Assembly: GCA_964023205.1 (NCBI GenBank)
Contig: OZ026835.1
Coordinates: 39,591,083-39,655,082 of the forward strand
Direction of reading: 5' to 3'
Origin: Lutraria lutraria
Lineage: Eukaryota > Mollusca > Bivalvia > Venerida > Mactridae
DNA length: 64,000 bases
Part shown: positions 56,205 through 64,000 of the stretch, one piece after another
Position numbering within the stretch: position 1 is the stretch's first letter
Layout: each line of letters begins with the position of its first letter
The notes under the pieces: model-generated
Database searches by the model: none
Seen by the model: only the letters and a program-made list of their open reading frames with translations
What the model was told of the DNA's origin: nothing
Translations under genes and position numbers: made by a program

Positions 56205-57698
56205 TTACTTATCATGTACAAGAGAATGTTTAATCAGTCTATCATGTCGTGTGAATGCCTTCGGACAAACAGGGCATTCAAAAGGTTTTTCACCAGTATG
56301 ATCATAACTATGACGTTTGAGATGTTCTGCTCTCATGTATGACTTGCCACATTCTAAGCATTGATATGGCCTGTCATTTGTATGCCGTCTATAATGCCTG
56401 ACAAGATGTTCTCTGCGGCGATATTGTGAAAAACAAATATCGCAACTGAATGCCCTTTCTTCAGTGTGAATTTTAGTATGGACCCGCACTTTTTCTCTTG
56501 TTTTGAATTGTTTCTCACAATACTCACATTGGTATATAATGTTTGGGGATTCATCTACTGCTTTTCTCTTCCTTCCCCTTTTCCTAGGACTACTGGAACT
56601 AGTGCTCTCATATTCTTCCTCAGAAAATGACGTAGATGGCACCTGACGACTTTTAGCCTTTGTAAGAGTGAGTCGAATCCTTGGCTTCTTTCTCTTTCTT
56701 CCGTCTTTTTTCTTATTCATACCTTTCAGAGTATAAGCAACATCTTTTGCTGCTTTTCGTATTTGTTCGATATCATCATCAATACCACCTTTACGATCCT
56801 TTTTTCTTCTTGACCTTTTACCATTAGGACTTACTTCGACTTCATATGTTCCAATTTCAACTTCTGAAGCAATGTCCTGATTTTTAATTGTTTCGGAAGC
56901 AGCTAAGATGGCTTCAACTGACCTCTTAGAAGGAGATTTCTTATCACTTTCTAATAATGGGTCCATTTTGAAGTGTATTTCTCCAGTATTAGGATGATAA
57001 ACACTAACTGGGTCTCCATATGTTTGTCTCATCTTATACAAATCTTCAGTGTATGAATTGAGATCCTCATCATATCCGATATCTACAGTTCTTGATGAGG
57101 GTTTCAACAAAAACTTGGAGCTACCTGGAGATTTTGATGGAGTGCTTATACTACGTTCTCTATGACTTGGTATATAAATATCTTTCCTCTGAAGATACAT
57201 GGCTGTCAATGGTTTACTACGAACTATTTCTTCTTCATCATCCAAGCTCTGTGATGTGCTGATCTCTTCTTCAACAGCTTCTTCAATTACGAGACCATTG
57301 TCGCTGTCACTAAGTGGAATATGAACCTGTTGGGAGTTTATCAAATTTGTAGGTGATTTTTGCATTAATGGAATGGATGAGATATAATCATGATGAGAAA
57401 TACTTTGATTCAGTCTTCCAGGAATAATATCTGACGGTAAACTATCATCCTCTATTTTAACTTGAGGATGGTGCATAGTCAGAGAAGTACTACACATAAC
57501 CTTATCATTTACATCTGTGTCAGAGTCATCCCCAGTGCTTGTATCAACTGGTTGAAGTAAACTTCTTGGTGCAGCAATTAACACCTCATTAGAACTGGGT
57601 TCATTTGACCGAATGATAACTTGTTCCATATGAATTGGAGCACTGTAGTTATGCTGACTGGGGTCTAATGTTATATGTATTTGTTGTTGATCTGACAT
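56205..57698 (-). CDS. Zinc-finger gene, main coding exon
   Basis: The exon starts immediately after an acceptor (GCATATAG at about 57706-57699), and its first codon happens to be ATG, so a naive start would be MSDQQQIHITLD. The upstream coding exon shows that this methionine is internal (residue 36). The exon encodes the acidic region, the basic region and all four zinc fingers, and ends in TAA. Confidence 0.92.
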   Translation of the reverse strand: MSDQQQIHITLDPSQHNYSAPIHMEQVIIRSNEPSSNEVLIAAPRSLLQPVDTSTGDDSDTDVNDKVMCSTSLTMHHPQVKIEDDSLPSDIIPGRLNQSISHHDYISSIPLMQKSPTNLINSQQVHIPLSDSDNGLVIEEAVEEEISTSQSLDDEEEIVRSKPLTAMYLQRKDIYIPSHRERSISTPSKSPGSSKFLLKPSSRTVDIGYDEDLNSYTEDLYKMRQTYGDPVSVYHPNTGEIHFKMDPLLESDKKSPSKRSVEAILAASETIKNQDIASEVEIGTYEVEVSPNGKRSRRKKDRKGGIDDDIEQIRKAAKDVAYTLKGMNKKKDGRKRKKPRIRLTLTKAKSRQVPSTSFSEEEYESTSSSSPRKRGRKRKAVDESPNIIYQCEYCEKQFKTREKVRVHTKIHTEERAFSCDICFSQYRRREHLVRHYRRHTNDRPYQCLECGKSYMRAEHLKRHSYDHTGEKPFECPVCPKAFTRHDRLIKHSLVHDK

Positions 57699-58807
57699 CT
57701 ATATGCAAACAAAAAACAACACTTTGTTAGTAAACACAGAATGAACATCAAAGAAAATACAAAGTTGACAAGAGCTTGAAGTTCAAATTCCTATAATACG
57801 GTCTTAAGCAAGCTGTGAAAGTATAGTTCATCACTGTTCATGTAAACAACATACTGCTTTGAACATCAAGCAAATGAATAAGTCAATAACGCAATTCATG
57901 ATAAAAATTCCAAATTACCTTATAGAGTCATACATCAACAGATTTAATAAAGACTACAATTTACAGAAGCATCATTTTGAACAGAGCCAAATTAAAAAAA
58001 AAAACAGAAATCATATGCAGTGACTATTATCAGGGTTTTTTCTCAGTATTTTTAGGAATATGACCCATACCCATGGGATTGGGAATTTTCGCCGTGTTTT
58101 AATCAAAATTGGGAAAAATGCATAACTACAATTTTTGCAATGTTCAACTTATTCTACTTTAGAACAGTAGCAGTATAAAGTATTTACTACCAACAGTGAT
58201 GTTAATGAACTAATAAAAAAAATTGGGGGGGGGGGGATTGGGAATTTTTGTCTGTGAATTGGGAAAAAATATACTATTTTCCATTGGGAATATAACCAAA
58301 TTTCGGCTATAAAATCGCCCCCAAAAAATCCCTGCTATTTTTGCCAAACAAAATGCCTTCAACCACATTGTTTCCATATTTAACTGTATTAAACAAAATC
58401 CTTCAGAGCAGATAGACCATAACTTTGCCATTTCTAGAGATATTTTCATCAAATAACTTTTATTTTGCTCCGAAATCATAGCTTTTTAGGACAGACAGCT
58501 ATATCCGGAATATTGTCACCCCTGAATTTAAGTTACTTGTAAGCAAAACTTTAGTTGCATTGGCATGACTGTACATTTTGAATAGAAGTGGCCTTCTAAG
58601 TTTCAGCTAAGTGATCTTCAATTCTGACATCAAGCACATTTTCATGAATGAATGCAGAATGACCATGCAGGCTATAAAACGATGATATCACTTAAGAAAT
58701 ACCTGTATGGTGTTAGCATAGATCTGCCCATTCACCAATTGCATATTGAAAGCTCCCTGCATCTGGAGAGGAACCTCAATTGTATTTTGTTGAATGCTTT
58801 CATCCAT
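56205..58807 (-). CDS. Four-finger C2H2 zinc-finger protein, two coding exons
   Basis: On the - strand, exon 58844-58703 (start ATG 58807-58805) joins in phase 0 to exon 57698-56205, giving 532 aa. The N-terminal half is acidic and serine-rich with no recognised domain. A basic region follows (GRKRKKPRIRL, then an AT-hook-like KRGRKRK at about residues 408-414), a likely nuclear signal and perhaps DNA contact. Four C2H2 fingers lie at about 424-446, 452-474, 480-502 and 508-530, with linkers TEERA, TNDRP and TGEKP, and the protein ends two residues after the last finger. The TGEKP-type linker and complete CCHH ligands support sequence-specific DNA binding, so a nuclear transcription regulator is likely. 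Orthology and targets are not determined. Confidence 0.93.
57699..58702 (-). other. Intron between the zinc-finger coding exons
   Basis: A 1.0-kb intron with GTATTT donor and ATAG acceptor. It contains a CAGGG-type transposable element at 58031-58334. Confidence 0.75.
58031..58334. mobile_element. CAGGG-type element in the zinc-finger intron
   Basis: Begins CAGGGTTTTTTCTCAGTAT and ends AAAAAATCCCTG, and is the inverse of 35519-35840 along its whole length. The flanks (TGACTATTAT left, CTATTTTTGC right) do not give an exact 5-bp duplication. Confidence 0.7.
58703..58807 (-). CDS. Zinc-finger gene, short N-terminal coding exon
   Basis: The exon spans 58844-58703, with a pyrimidine-rich acceptor (TTTTTATCTACAG) and donor CAG|GTATTT. 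An in-frame TGA lies upstream of the ATG, and the start context is good (agaaaaATGG: A at -3, G at +4). It encodes 35 residues, from MDESIQQNTIEV to GQIYANTIQ, in phase 0 with the main exon. Upstream UTR exons must exist to the right, because the exon starts at a splice acceptor. Confidence 0.8.
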
Positions 58808-58844
58808 TTTTCTATTACTCTGTCACACACTTCTAGTTTTATTC

Positions 58845-59161
58845 CTGTAGATAAAAAGATTGGATTGATTTGAATGTTTAACTTTAATGTAAACACTAAA
58901 CATATTCACTAATATTTAGACTCTAAGGCTAATGGGCTTAAGCCAGAAAAGGTATGATACGTACTGTTCATAGTCATACATAATTATATAGTATTACTAA
59001 TATTATAATGATAGCAATTAGACAAAATGAAATCCATCACTGCTCTAATGTCATGTGTACACACAGAAAATACTAACAAATGCAGTGAAGACTTATGGAA
59101 AACTTTTCAGTCTAAAAATCATGTTACGACACACAAATATGTATCAATGTCACACCTAATA
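58845..59161 (-). other. Upstream intron of the zinc-finger gene
   Basis: This lies immediately upstream of the acceptor of the N-terminal coding exon and should be intronic. Nothing else is recognisable in it. Confidence 0.4.
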
Positions 59162-59165
59162 TATA

Positions 59166-59640
59166 ACAAGAGGGCCATGATGGCCCTGTAAATGCTCACC
59201 AGGAAAAAAGGTCATTTAGAGACGAACATTGTTAAAATATTTCTACACGAGTCCAAGTAAAATCAAGTGACCCTAAGGTCAGGGCCAATTTTTACCCCAG
59301 GGCCATAATATGAACAAATTTGGAAGAGGTCTGCTAGACAATGCTATATGCCAAATATCTAAGCTCTACTCTAGGCCTTGCGGTTTCTGAGAAGATTTTT
59401 TAAATTTTCCTATATAAGTCTATATGAATCAAGTGACCTCCAGGGCGGGGCCAATTTTGACCCTAGTGCAACAATTTGAACAAACTTGGTAAAGGTCCAC
59501 CAGAAAATGCTACATACCAAATATCTTAGCTCTAGGCCTTGTGGTTTAGGAGAAGAAGACTTTTCAAATTTTCCTATATAAAATAGAATAAACCTCAGGG
59601 CAGGGCCAATTTTGACCCTGGGGTTAGTGAATAGGAAAAA
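59166..59640. repeat. GAGGGCCATGATGGCC interspersed repeat
   Basis: Starts AACAAGAGGGCCATGATGGC. About three 150-bp units follow with ATCAAGTGACC, GGGCCAATTTTGACCC, AATGCTACATACCAAATATC and TAGGCCTTG. It shares the leading words, but not the unit sequence, of 30087-31384. Confidence 0.65.
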
Positions 59641-60193
59641 CACCCAAGTGATCCAGATGCTGGGATGTGCTAACAGCCATCCCAATCCGTACCCCCCCCC
59701 CCCCAAAAAACTCCTCAGATTTACATTGATCTCATAAGTGCCCCTGGCGGCTTTAAATCCGGACTTCCAGAATATTATAACCCCTGGAACACTCCACAGT
59801 AGGTAAGTGTGAAAAACTACTACTTGAAGTTGAAAGGAAGTCCAAAATTGCCCAACAATGACAGTTTTGCTCCTCGTGTCTGGCTAAAAAAAACTGATGT
59901 TACTGTGCACCCACGTATAAGATGGGAGGGTGACTTTAAAGGCAAAACTGGGAACTTAAAAACTTGTTTTACAGGCGAGTATAAACGGTAGTTTGAAGTA
60001 AGAGTAACATAGACAGATTTTCATAAAATTTATGATTTATAAAAAAATGATTTACATTGACTTTAGCCTAGACACAAGCTACCCTGTATGTTTCTGAAAA
60101 GTGATGTCGTTCAATTCCACTATATTGAAAGCTTTTTATGAGCATCCTGTCCCTGGACCCCACATCAGGGCTTTGCATCAGACCCACAGGGAG
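59641..60193. other. Probable upstream intron or intergenic
   Basis: A poly-C run lies at 59692-59704. No gene motif was seen; the frame at 59809-59991 has no recognisable domain. Confidence 0.4.
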
Positions 60194-60198
60194 TCCTA

Positions 60199-60524
60199 CA
60201 GGGCCCTCATTTGACGTTTTTTGGGGCCGAAATTCGGCCCCATTCCCCTCCTAAAATCATATACTTTTTTCCCCTATTTTTGAAAAAAATTCCCCTTTTT
60301 TTTTTGCTTAAATGATTCATATTAAGTTATTAACCTTTGATTAATAGTATATTAATGTATGTTGTATATTTAAATACAGCCATTTTAAGCTTAAAAGGCT
60401 TATTGCAGGGTTACACGGCAGTTGAAAAAGATCCCCTGAAATTCCCCTTTTTCTTCAAAATGATGCAAAATTCCCCTACCTGAGGGCCCCGGGCCCCTTC
60501 CCCTAAAGTGCAGTTAGGGCCCTG
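60199..60524. mobile_element. CAGGG-type element, 5-bp TSD TCCTA
   Basis: Begins CAGGGCCCTCATTTGACG and ends CAGTTAGGGCCCTG. TCCTA flanks at 60194-60198 and 60525-60529. The palindrome GGGGCCGAAATTCGGCCCC sits near the left end. Nearly identical to 60728-61072. Confidence 0.9.
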
Positions 60525-60727
60525 TCCTAGCTAGCCTGAGCCCCAGAAAATGTCACACACTACCTCAGTACCTGTCTAACTCTAAGTGATACTAATTTCC
60601 GTACTTTTCCCATTGTCTGTTTTTATTCATAAGCACTGTTTGAGTCTGTTATATAACTTATAATGGTTAATGCTTCTTGACTGACAATTTAACATACAAT
60701 GCAGAACATTCTGACAATTGACAGAAG

Positions 60728-61072
60728 CAGGGCCCTCATTTGACGTTTTTTGGGGCCGAAATTCGGCCCCATTCCCCTCCTAAAATCATATACTTTTTCC
60801 CCCTATTTTTGAAAAAAAATCCCCTACAAAAAAAAATATTTTTTTTTTTTTTTGCTTAAATGATTCATATTAAGTTATTAACCTTTGATTAATAGTATAT
60901 TAATGTATGTTGTATATTTAAATACAGCCATTTTAAGCTTAAAAGGCTTATTGCAGGGTTACACGGCAGTTGAAAAAGATCCCCTGAAATTCCCCTTTTT
61001 CCTCAAAATGACGCAAAATTCCCCTACCTGAGGGCCCCGGGCCCCTTCCCCTAAAGTGCAGCTAGGGCCCTG
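60728..61072. mobile_element. CAGGG-type element, 5-bp TSD AGAAG
   Basis: Second copy of the same element, in the same orientation. AGAAG flanks at 60723-60727 and 61073-61077. It differs from the first copy mainly by an A/T run expansion at about 60820-60853. Confidence 0.9.
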
Positions 61073-61077
61073 AGAAG

Positions 61078-61578
61078 TAAAGTAAATTCGGGAGCAAGAA
61101 AAATCTGGTCCTCACCAGGAATTGAACCCAGGACCCTTAGCACTGTAGGCGGACACTCAACCATGTCGCTAAATAGTGTTTCCTGCAGAGTTTAAGTGAG
61201 GCATGGCGTTTTTATGCTAAAAGGGCACTTTCAGATCGCGGTTCAAACCATGCAGGGCATGTTGCCAGATTACTCCTTTAGTTAGTGATGTTACCTGTCA
61301 CTGCATGGTATAATTTGCTATCACAGCAATCTGTGCAAATTATGTCTGAATTGATATTGTGCTGCTAATGAATGAATATTGCTTAACATGATGACTCATC
61401 AGGCCAACAAAAGGGGCATATTTATGACAATTGGCCCTGTATACAATTTATAAAGGCAGCATGGCGATTTGTCTTTGAGGCATGGCACAGCGCCGTCCTA
61501 AAAAGGCCTGGAGGAAACACTACTAAAGGGTTAAGTCAATAGTAAGGCTGTTGAAAGTGGCCATATTCCTACAATCAC
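61078..61578 (-). mobile_element. tRNA-like SINE copy, interrupted (sister at 62400-62560)
   Basis: On the - strand it has A-box-like TGGTTGAGTGTCCGCC and B-box-like GGTTCAATTCC. It matches 62400-62560 from AGTAAATTCGGGAG through CCATATTCCTACAATCAC, except for the inserted 61174-61522 element. Confidence 0.65.
61174..61522. mobile_element. MITE with TAGTGTTTCC ends, 5-bp TSD CTAAA
   Basis: Ends TAGTGTTTCCT / AGGAAACACTA. CTAAA flanks at 61169-61173 and 61523-61527. The sister SINE at 62400-62560 has the uninterrupted site (TCGCTAAAGAGTTAACTC), which confirms insertion. Confidence 0.88.
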
Positions 61579-62276
61579 CAGGGAGCTGGTCAACTGGTAC
61601 CCAATGTCAAGTGGTACCCATTATATTTTGGTCAAGTGGTACCCAATATGAAGTCAAGTGGTACCCACTATGAAGTCAAATGGTACCCACTTAGTGGTGT
61701 TAGAATGTGGATTTTAACTAAGAAAAAGCACCATACATGGATAGAAAATAACATATTTTCAATACAAGTCCGAAAGTTGTGTTTTTGTCATTGAAAATGT
61801 AAGTTACCCACTCAACTAATATGATATTATAGTACATATACAATATAATATTTATCATAAATCCAAAACATAATTTTATATAAATATATCATGATACACC
61901 ACTAAAATTCAACTAAATCAATGTACCTCAAAACTTATAATTCGATAAAACATAGATAACAGTTTGTTTGGTAAATTAGCAATTAGGAGTGATAGTTAAA
62001 TGATACAACAAACTTTTTTAATTTGTGTGAACAGTGGTTGAAATTTAAAATGTTTGTTAATTAAATTACTTAGCAAACACTTCTATTTGTCAGCCAATTC
62101 AATCAATTATAAATAACAGTTTGTTGATAAATTAGCAATCGCTTTTTTAATTTCAACCAATTATCAATTAAATATAAAATTTGCATAGTGGGTACCACTT
62201 GACTTCATAGTGGGTACCACTTGACCAACAAATAGTGGGTACCACTTGACATTGGGTACCAGTTGACTGTAATCCC
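61579..62276. mobile_element. Foldback element built of GTGGTACCCA repeats, TSD AATCAC
   Basis: Arms GTCAACTGGTACCCAATGTC and its inverse, each with further tandem GTCAAGTGGTACCCA copies. AATCAC flanks at 61573-61578 and 62277-62282. The empty site ACAATCACTACA is in the sister SINE at 62542-62553. The interior is AT-rich and non-coding. Confidence 0.8.
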
Positions 62277-62399
62277 AATCACTACACTCCTCTCCCTTTT
62301 ACTTATTAGCCTTTAGAAATTAGAGCTCACCAGCTCTTCAGTTTGAACTTTGATACTCCATGCCTTTGCACGAGTTCGTCAAACACCGCTGCCACCATT

Positions 62400-62560
62400 A
62401 AAGTAAATTCGGGAGTGAGAAAAATCTGTTCCTCACCAGGAATTGAACCCAGGACCCTTAGCACTGTAGGCGGACACTAAACCACGTCGCTAAAGAGTTA
62501 ACTCAATAGTAAGGCTGTTGAAAGCACTTGGCCATATTCCTACAATCACTACAGAAGTTA
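62400..62560 (-). mobile_element. tRNA-like SINE copy, uninterrupted
   Basis: On the - strand: TAGCGACGTGGTTTAGTGTC (A-box-like), GGGTTCAATTCCTGG (B-box-like), then GAACAGATTTTTCTCACTCC. It is the intact counterpart of 61078-61578. Confidence 0.65.
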
Positions 62561-64000
62561 TAACCAGGAATAGATCTGCCAATTGTAACTAAATTAAGTC
62601 AGACTTCTTGACAAATAACTCCAAATTCTGCGTAACAGAACAGGTACCGTACTTAACAAAAATACAATGCAAAATCCATGGAGAGAACGAGTTACAACTA
62701 GAACGTAAGAAATACAGTGCTCAAGATATCCACTGATTAAATTTTCTTGTTTAGGTAACATACACTAAAATAAATATATATCAAACAAACGTTAGAGATG
62801 CGATATACACGTATTATTCAGATACGAAAAGGCTAACAAGAATAACTGTAAAATTTACAGCTCAAATGCGCACTCCACCCACTAAAAATTCAAGATGGCG
62901 GGTGGGGTGATGTGGCCGTTTTCGGTGCAATACAGAGAAAAACGAAATACCATACAATAACAGAACGTTATTCCAAAAAAGAATTAAAAAGAGTAATAAT
63001 TAGCAAACCTTGATGATAAAAGACGAATTCATTTCGTCTAAATCTTTGCTAGTTTCTTGAAAAAAAATCCAATCCCGTCGCTTGGTTTAGACTGGTTAGT
63101 CGAATCGATAAATACAAGCTGGTTTGCATAAAGAAGTACCGAAAAGTCAGCTAACTACCGACAAGAAAGATTATTTGTTTTCACGAGTCCGCGTCCCTAT
63201 TTGATCCATATGGAAAATAAAGTTTATTTATCTAATAACACTTTACAAATTATATTAAATAAAAAGATGTGAATTATTGTCCACGAAAATGTACTTATTT
63301 TGATTTCGGTATGTATTAGATTCTAGAGCTAATGATAATTATAAGCTGAATGCAACACCGGGACCGAACAAAAGGCCCTAGCATAGGTCAGTAATTTCAG
63401 ATCGAGGGCTAATTTCTTGGTTTTGTCTGACAATTTACAGACGGATAGGTGTATCCGTTTAGGTCCTTTACAATAAAAACCGAAATTATTGGGAAGATGT
63501 GCCCTAGCCCCCTCTTAATTAGCCCCCACCACGACCGTAGGTATATATAATATCAAGGACATAAATAAAAACTATTTAAACAGAAACATCAATAATTTAA
63601 ATTTTTAAACTGTACACACAATAATAATAAGCATTTTATTTTTGTAACTGATGTCTCTGTTTATACGTGGACTGTTTTGAATGATCTGTTTTGTGCTGGA
63701 AAACATTTCCGTACAAAGGGGGCTATATGTATATATAGCTATATGCTATATAGCACGTACAAGTACGTTGCGTATGATCGGTGTATAAAGTTGTATTAAG
63801 ATTAAAAATGGCCACACAGACCTTAATATAAAATTTATTATACGACTTTGTATATAATAATCAGAGACATAGTTGTTATCTTCCATGTCTCTGATAATAT
63901 ACATTCAATGCGTCAGGGGCAATTTATATTTTTCGTGCAATATAGCTAATACTATTGATATGTATTGATAGTCACAAGAGCGACCGTGGTGGGTGGGGTA
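62561..64000. other. Right edge of the window, no gene seen
   Basis: Includes the YY1-like motif at 62891. GCCCCCACCACGACCGT at 63522 and an imperfect inverse at the very end (CGTGGTGGGTGGGG, 63985-63998) may be ends of one more element cut by the window. No coding sequence was recognised. Confidence 0.35.
62880..62960. promoter_or_regulatory. Candidate YY1-type promoter motif
   Basis: CAAGATGGCGGGTGGGG at 62891-62907 resembles the YY1 element (AAGATGGCGGC) found at many metazoan transcription starts. It lies 4 kb right of the zinc-finger gene's first coding exon, so it could belong to that gene or to a + strand gene running out of the window. No exon could be tied to it. Confidence 0.25.

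Noticed and set aside
61081..62495. True tRNA genes at the A/B-box-like sequences near 61120 and 62450
   Set aside because: The cloverleaf is incomplete, and the two copies extend as a longer shared repeat, so they are SINE-like.
63522..64000. Inverted CCCCCACCACG / CGTGGTGGG pair at the right edge as a transposon
   Set aside because: The match is short and imperfect and the right end is cut by the window, so neither ends nor target duplication can be judged.

Overview
The window looks like a gene-poor, AT-rich piece of an invertebrate nuclear genome, most probably a bivalve mollusc. The reasons are intron-containing genes with GT-AG splice sites, a calponin/myophilin-type muscle gene, tRNA-derived SINEs, and dense short inverted-repeat elements of kinds that crowd bivalve genomes. 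The species assignment is an inference. No prokaryotic or viral gene was recognised.

Three protein-coding genes can be supported. (1) A four-exon calponin-family gene (Mp20/transgelin/myophilin type, 193 aa) lies on the + strand at 15018-22445. Its first intron is 5.8 kb and holds a 25-bp minisatellite and several MITEs, and candidate promoter elements lie upstream. (2) A multi-pass membrane protein gene of unrecognised family lies on the - strand. Its two coding exons are 36307-36043 (36326 if the exon is read from its splice site) and 34915-34634, and a plausible non-coding first exon ends at 42016. (3) A four-finger C2H2 zinc-finger protein lies on the - strand. Its main exon is 57698-56205, and a previously hidden coding exon at 58807-58703 supplies 35 N-terminal residues, giving 532 aa in total.

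The rest is repeats, many resolved to the base by target-site duplications (TSDs). These include a Mutator-like element with a 9-bp TSD (771-2123), a hAT-like 3.1-kb element carrying a 201-bp satellite (38585-41727), a hAT MITE with an 8-bp TSD (37871-38318), a CAGGG/CCCTG family with 5-bp TSDs (five copies), a MITE with a 6-bp TSD (54899-55273), and a TA-target MITE family with about a dozen copies. There are tandem arrays with units of 18, 25, 29, 32, 33, 42, 64 and 201 bp.

The most unusual stretch is 42.7-53.8 kb. A 1.2-kb hairpin element whose arms themselves contain hairpins (42701-43896) is followed 69 bp later by an 8.3-kb near-perfect palindrome (arms 43966-47999 and 48215-52242, loop 215 bp). 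The palindrome's right edge coincides to the base with the terminal inverted repeat of a 1.5-kb transposon (52243-53760). A diverged 1.6-kb foldback at 24640-26236 shares sequence with the palindrome arms.
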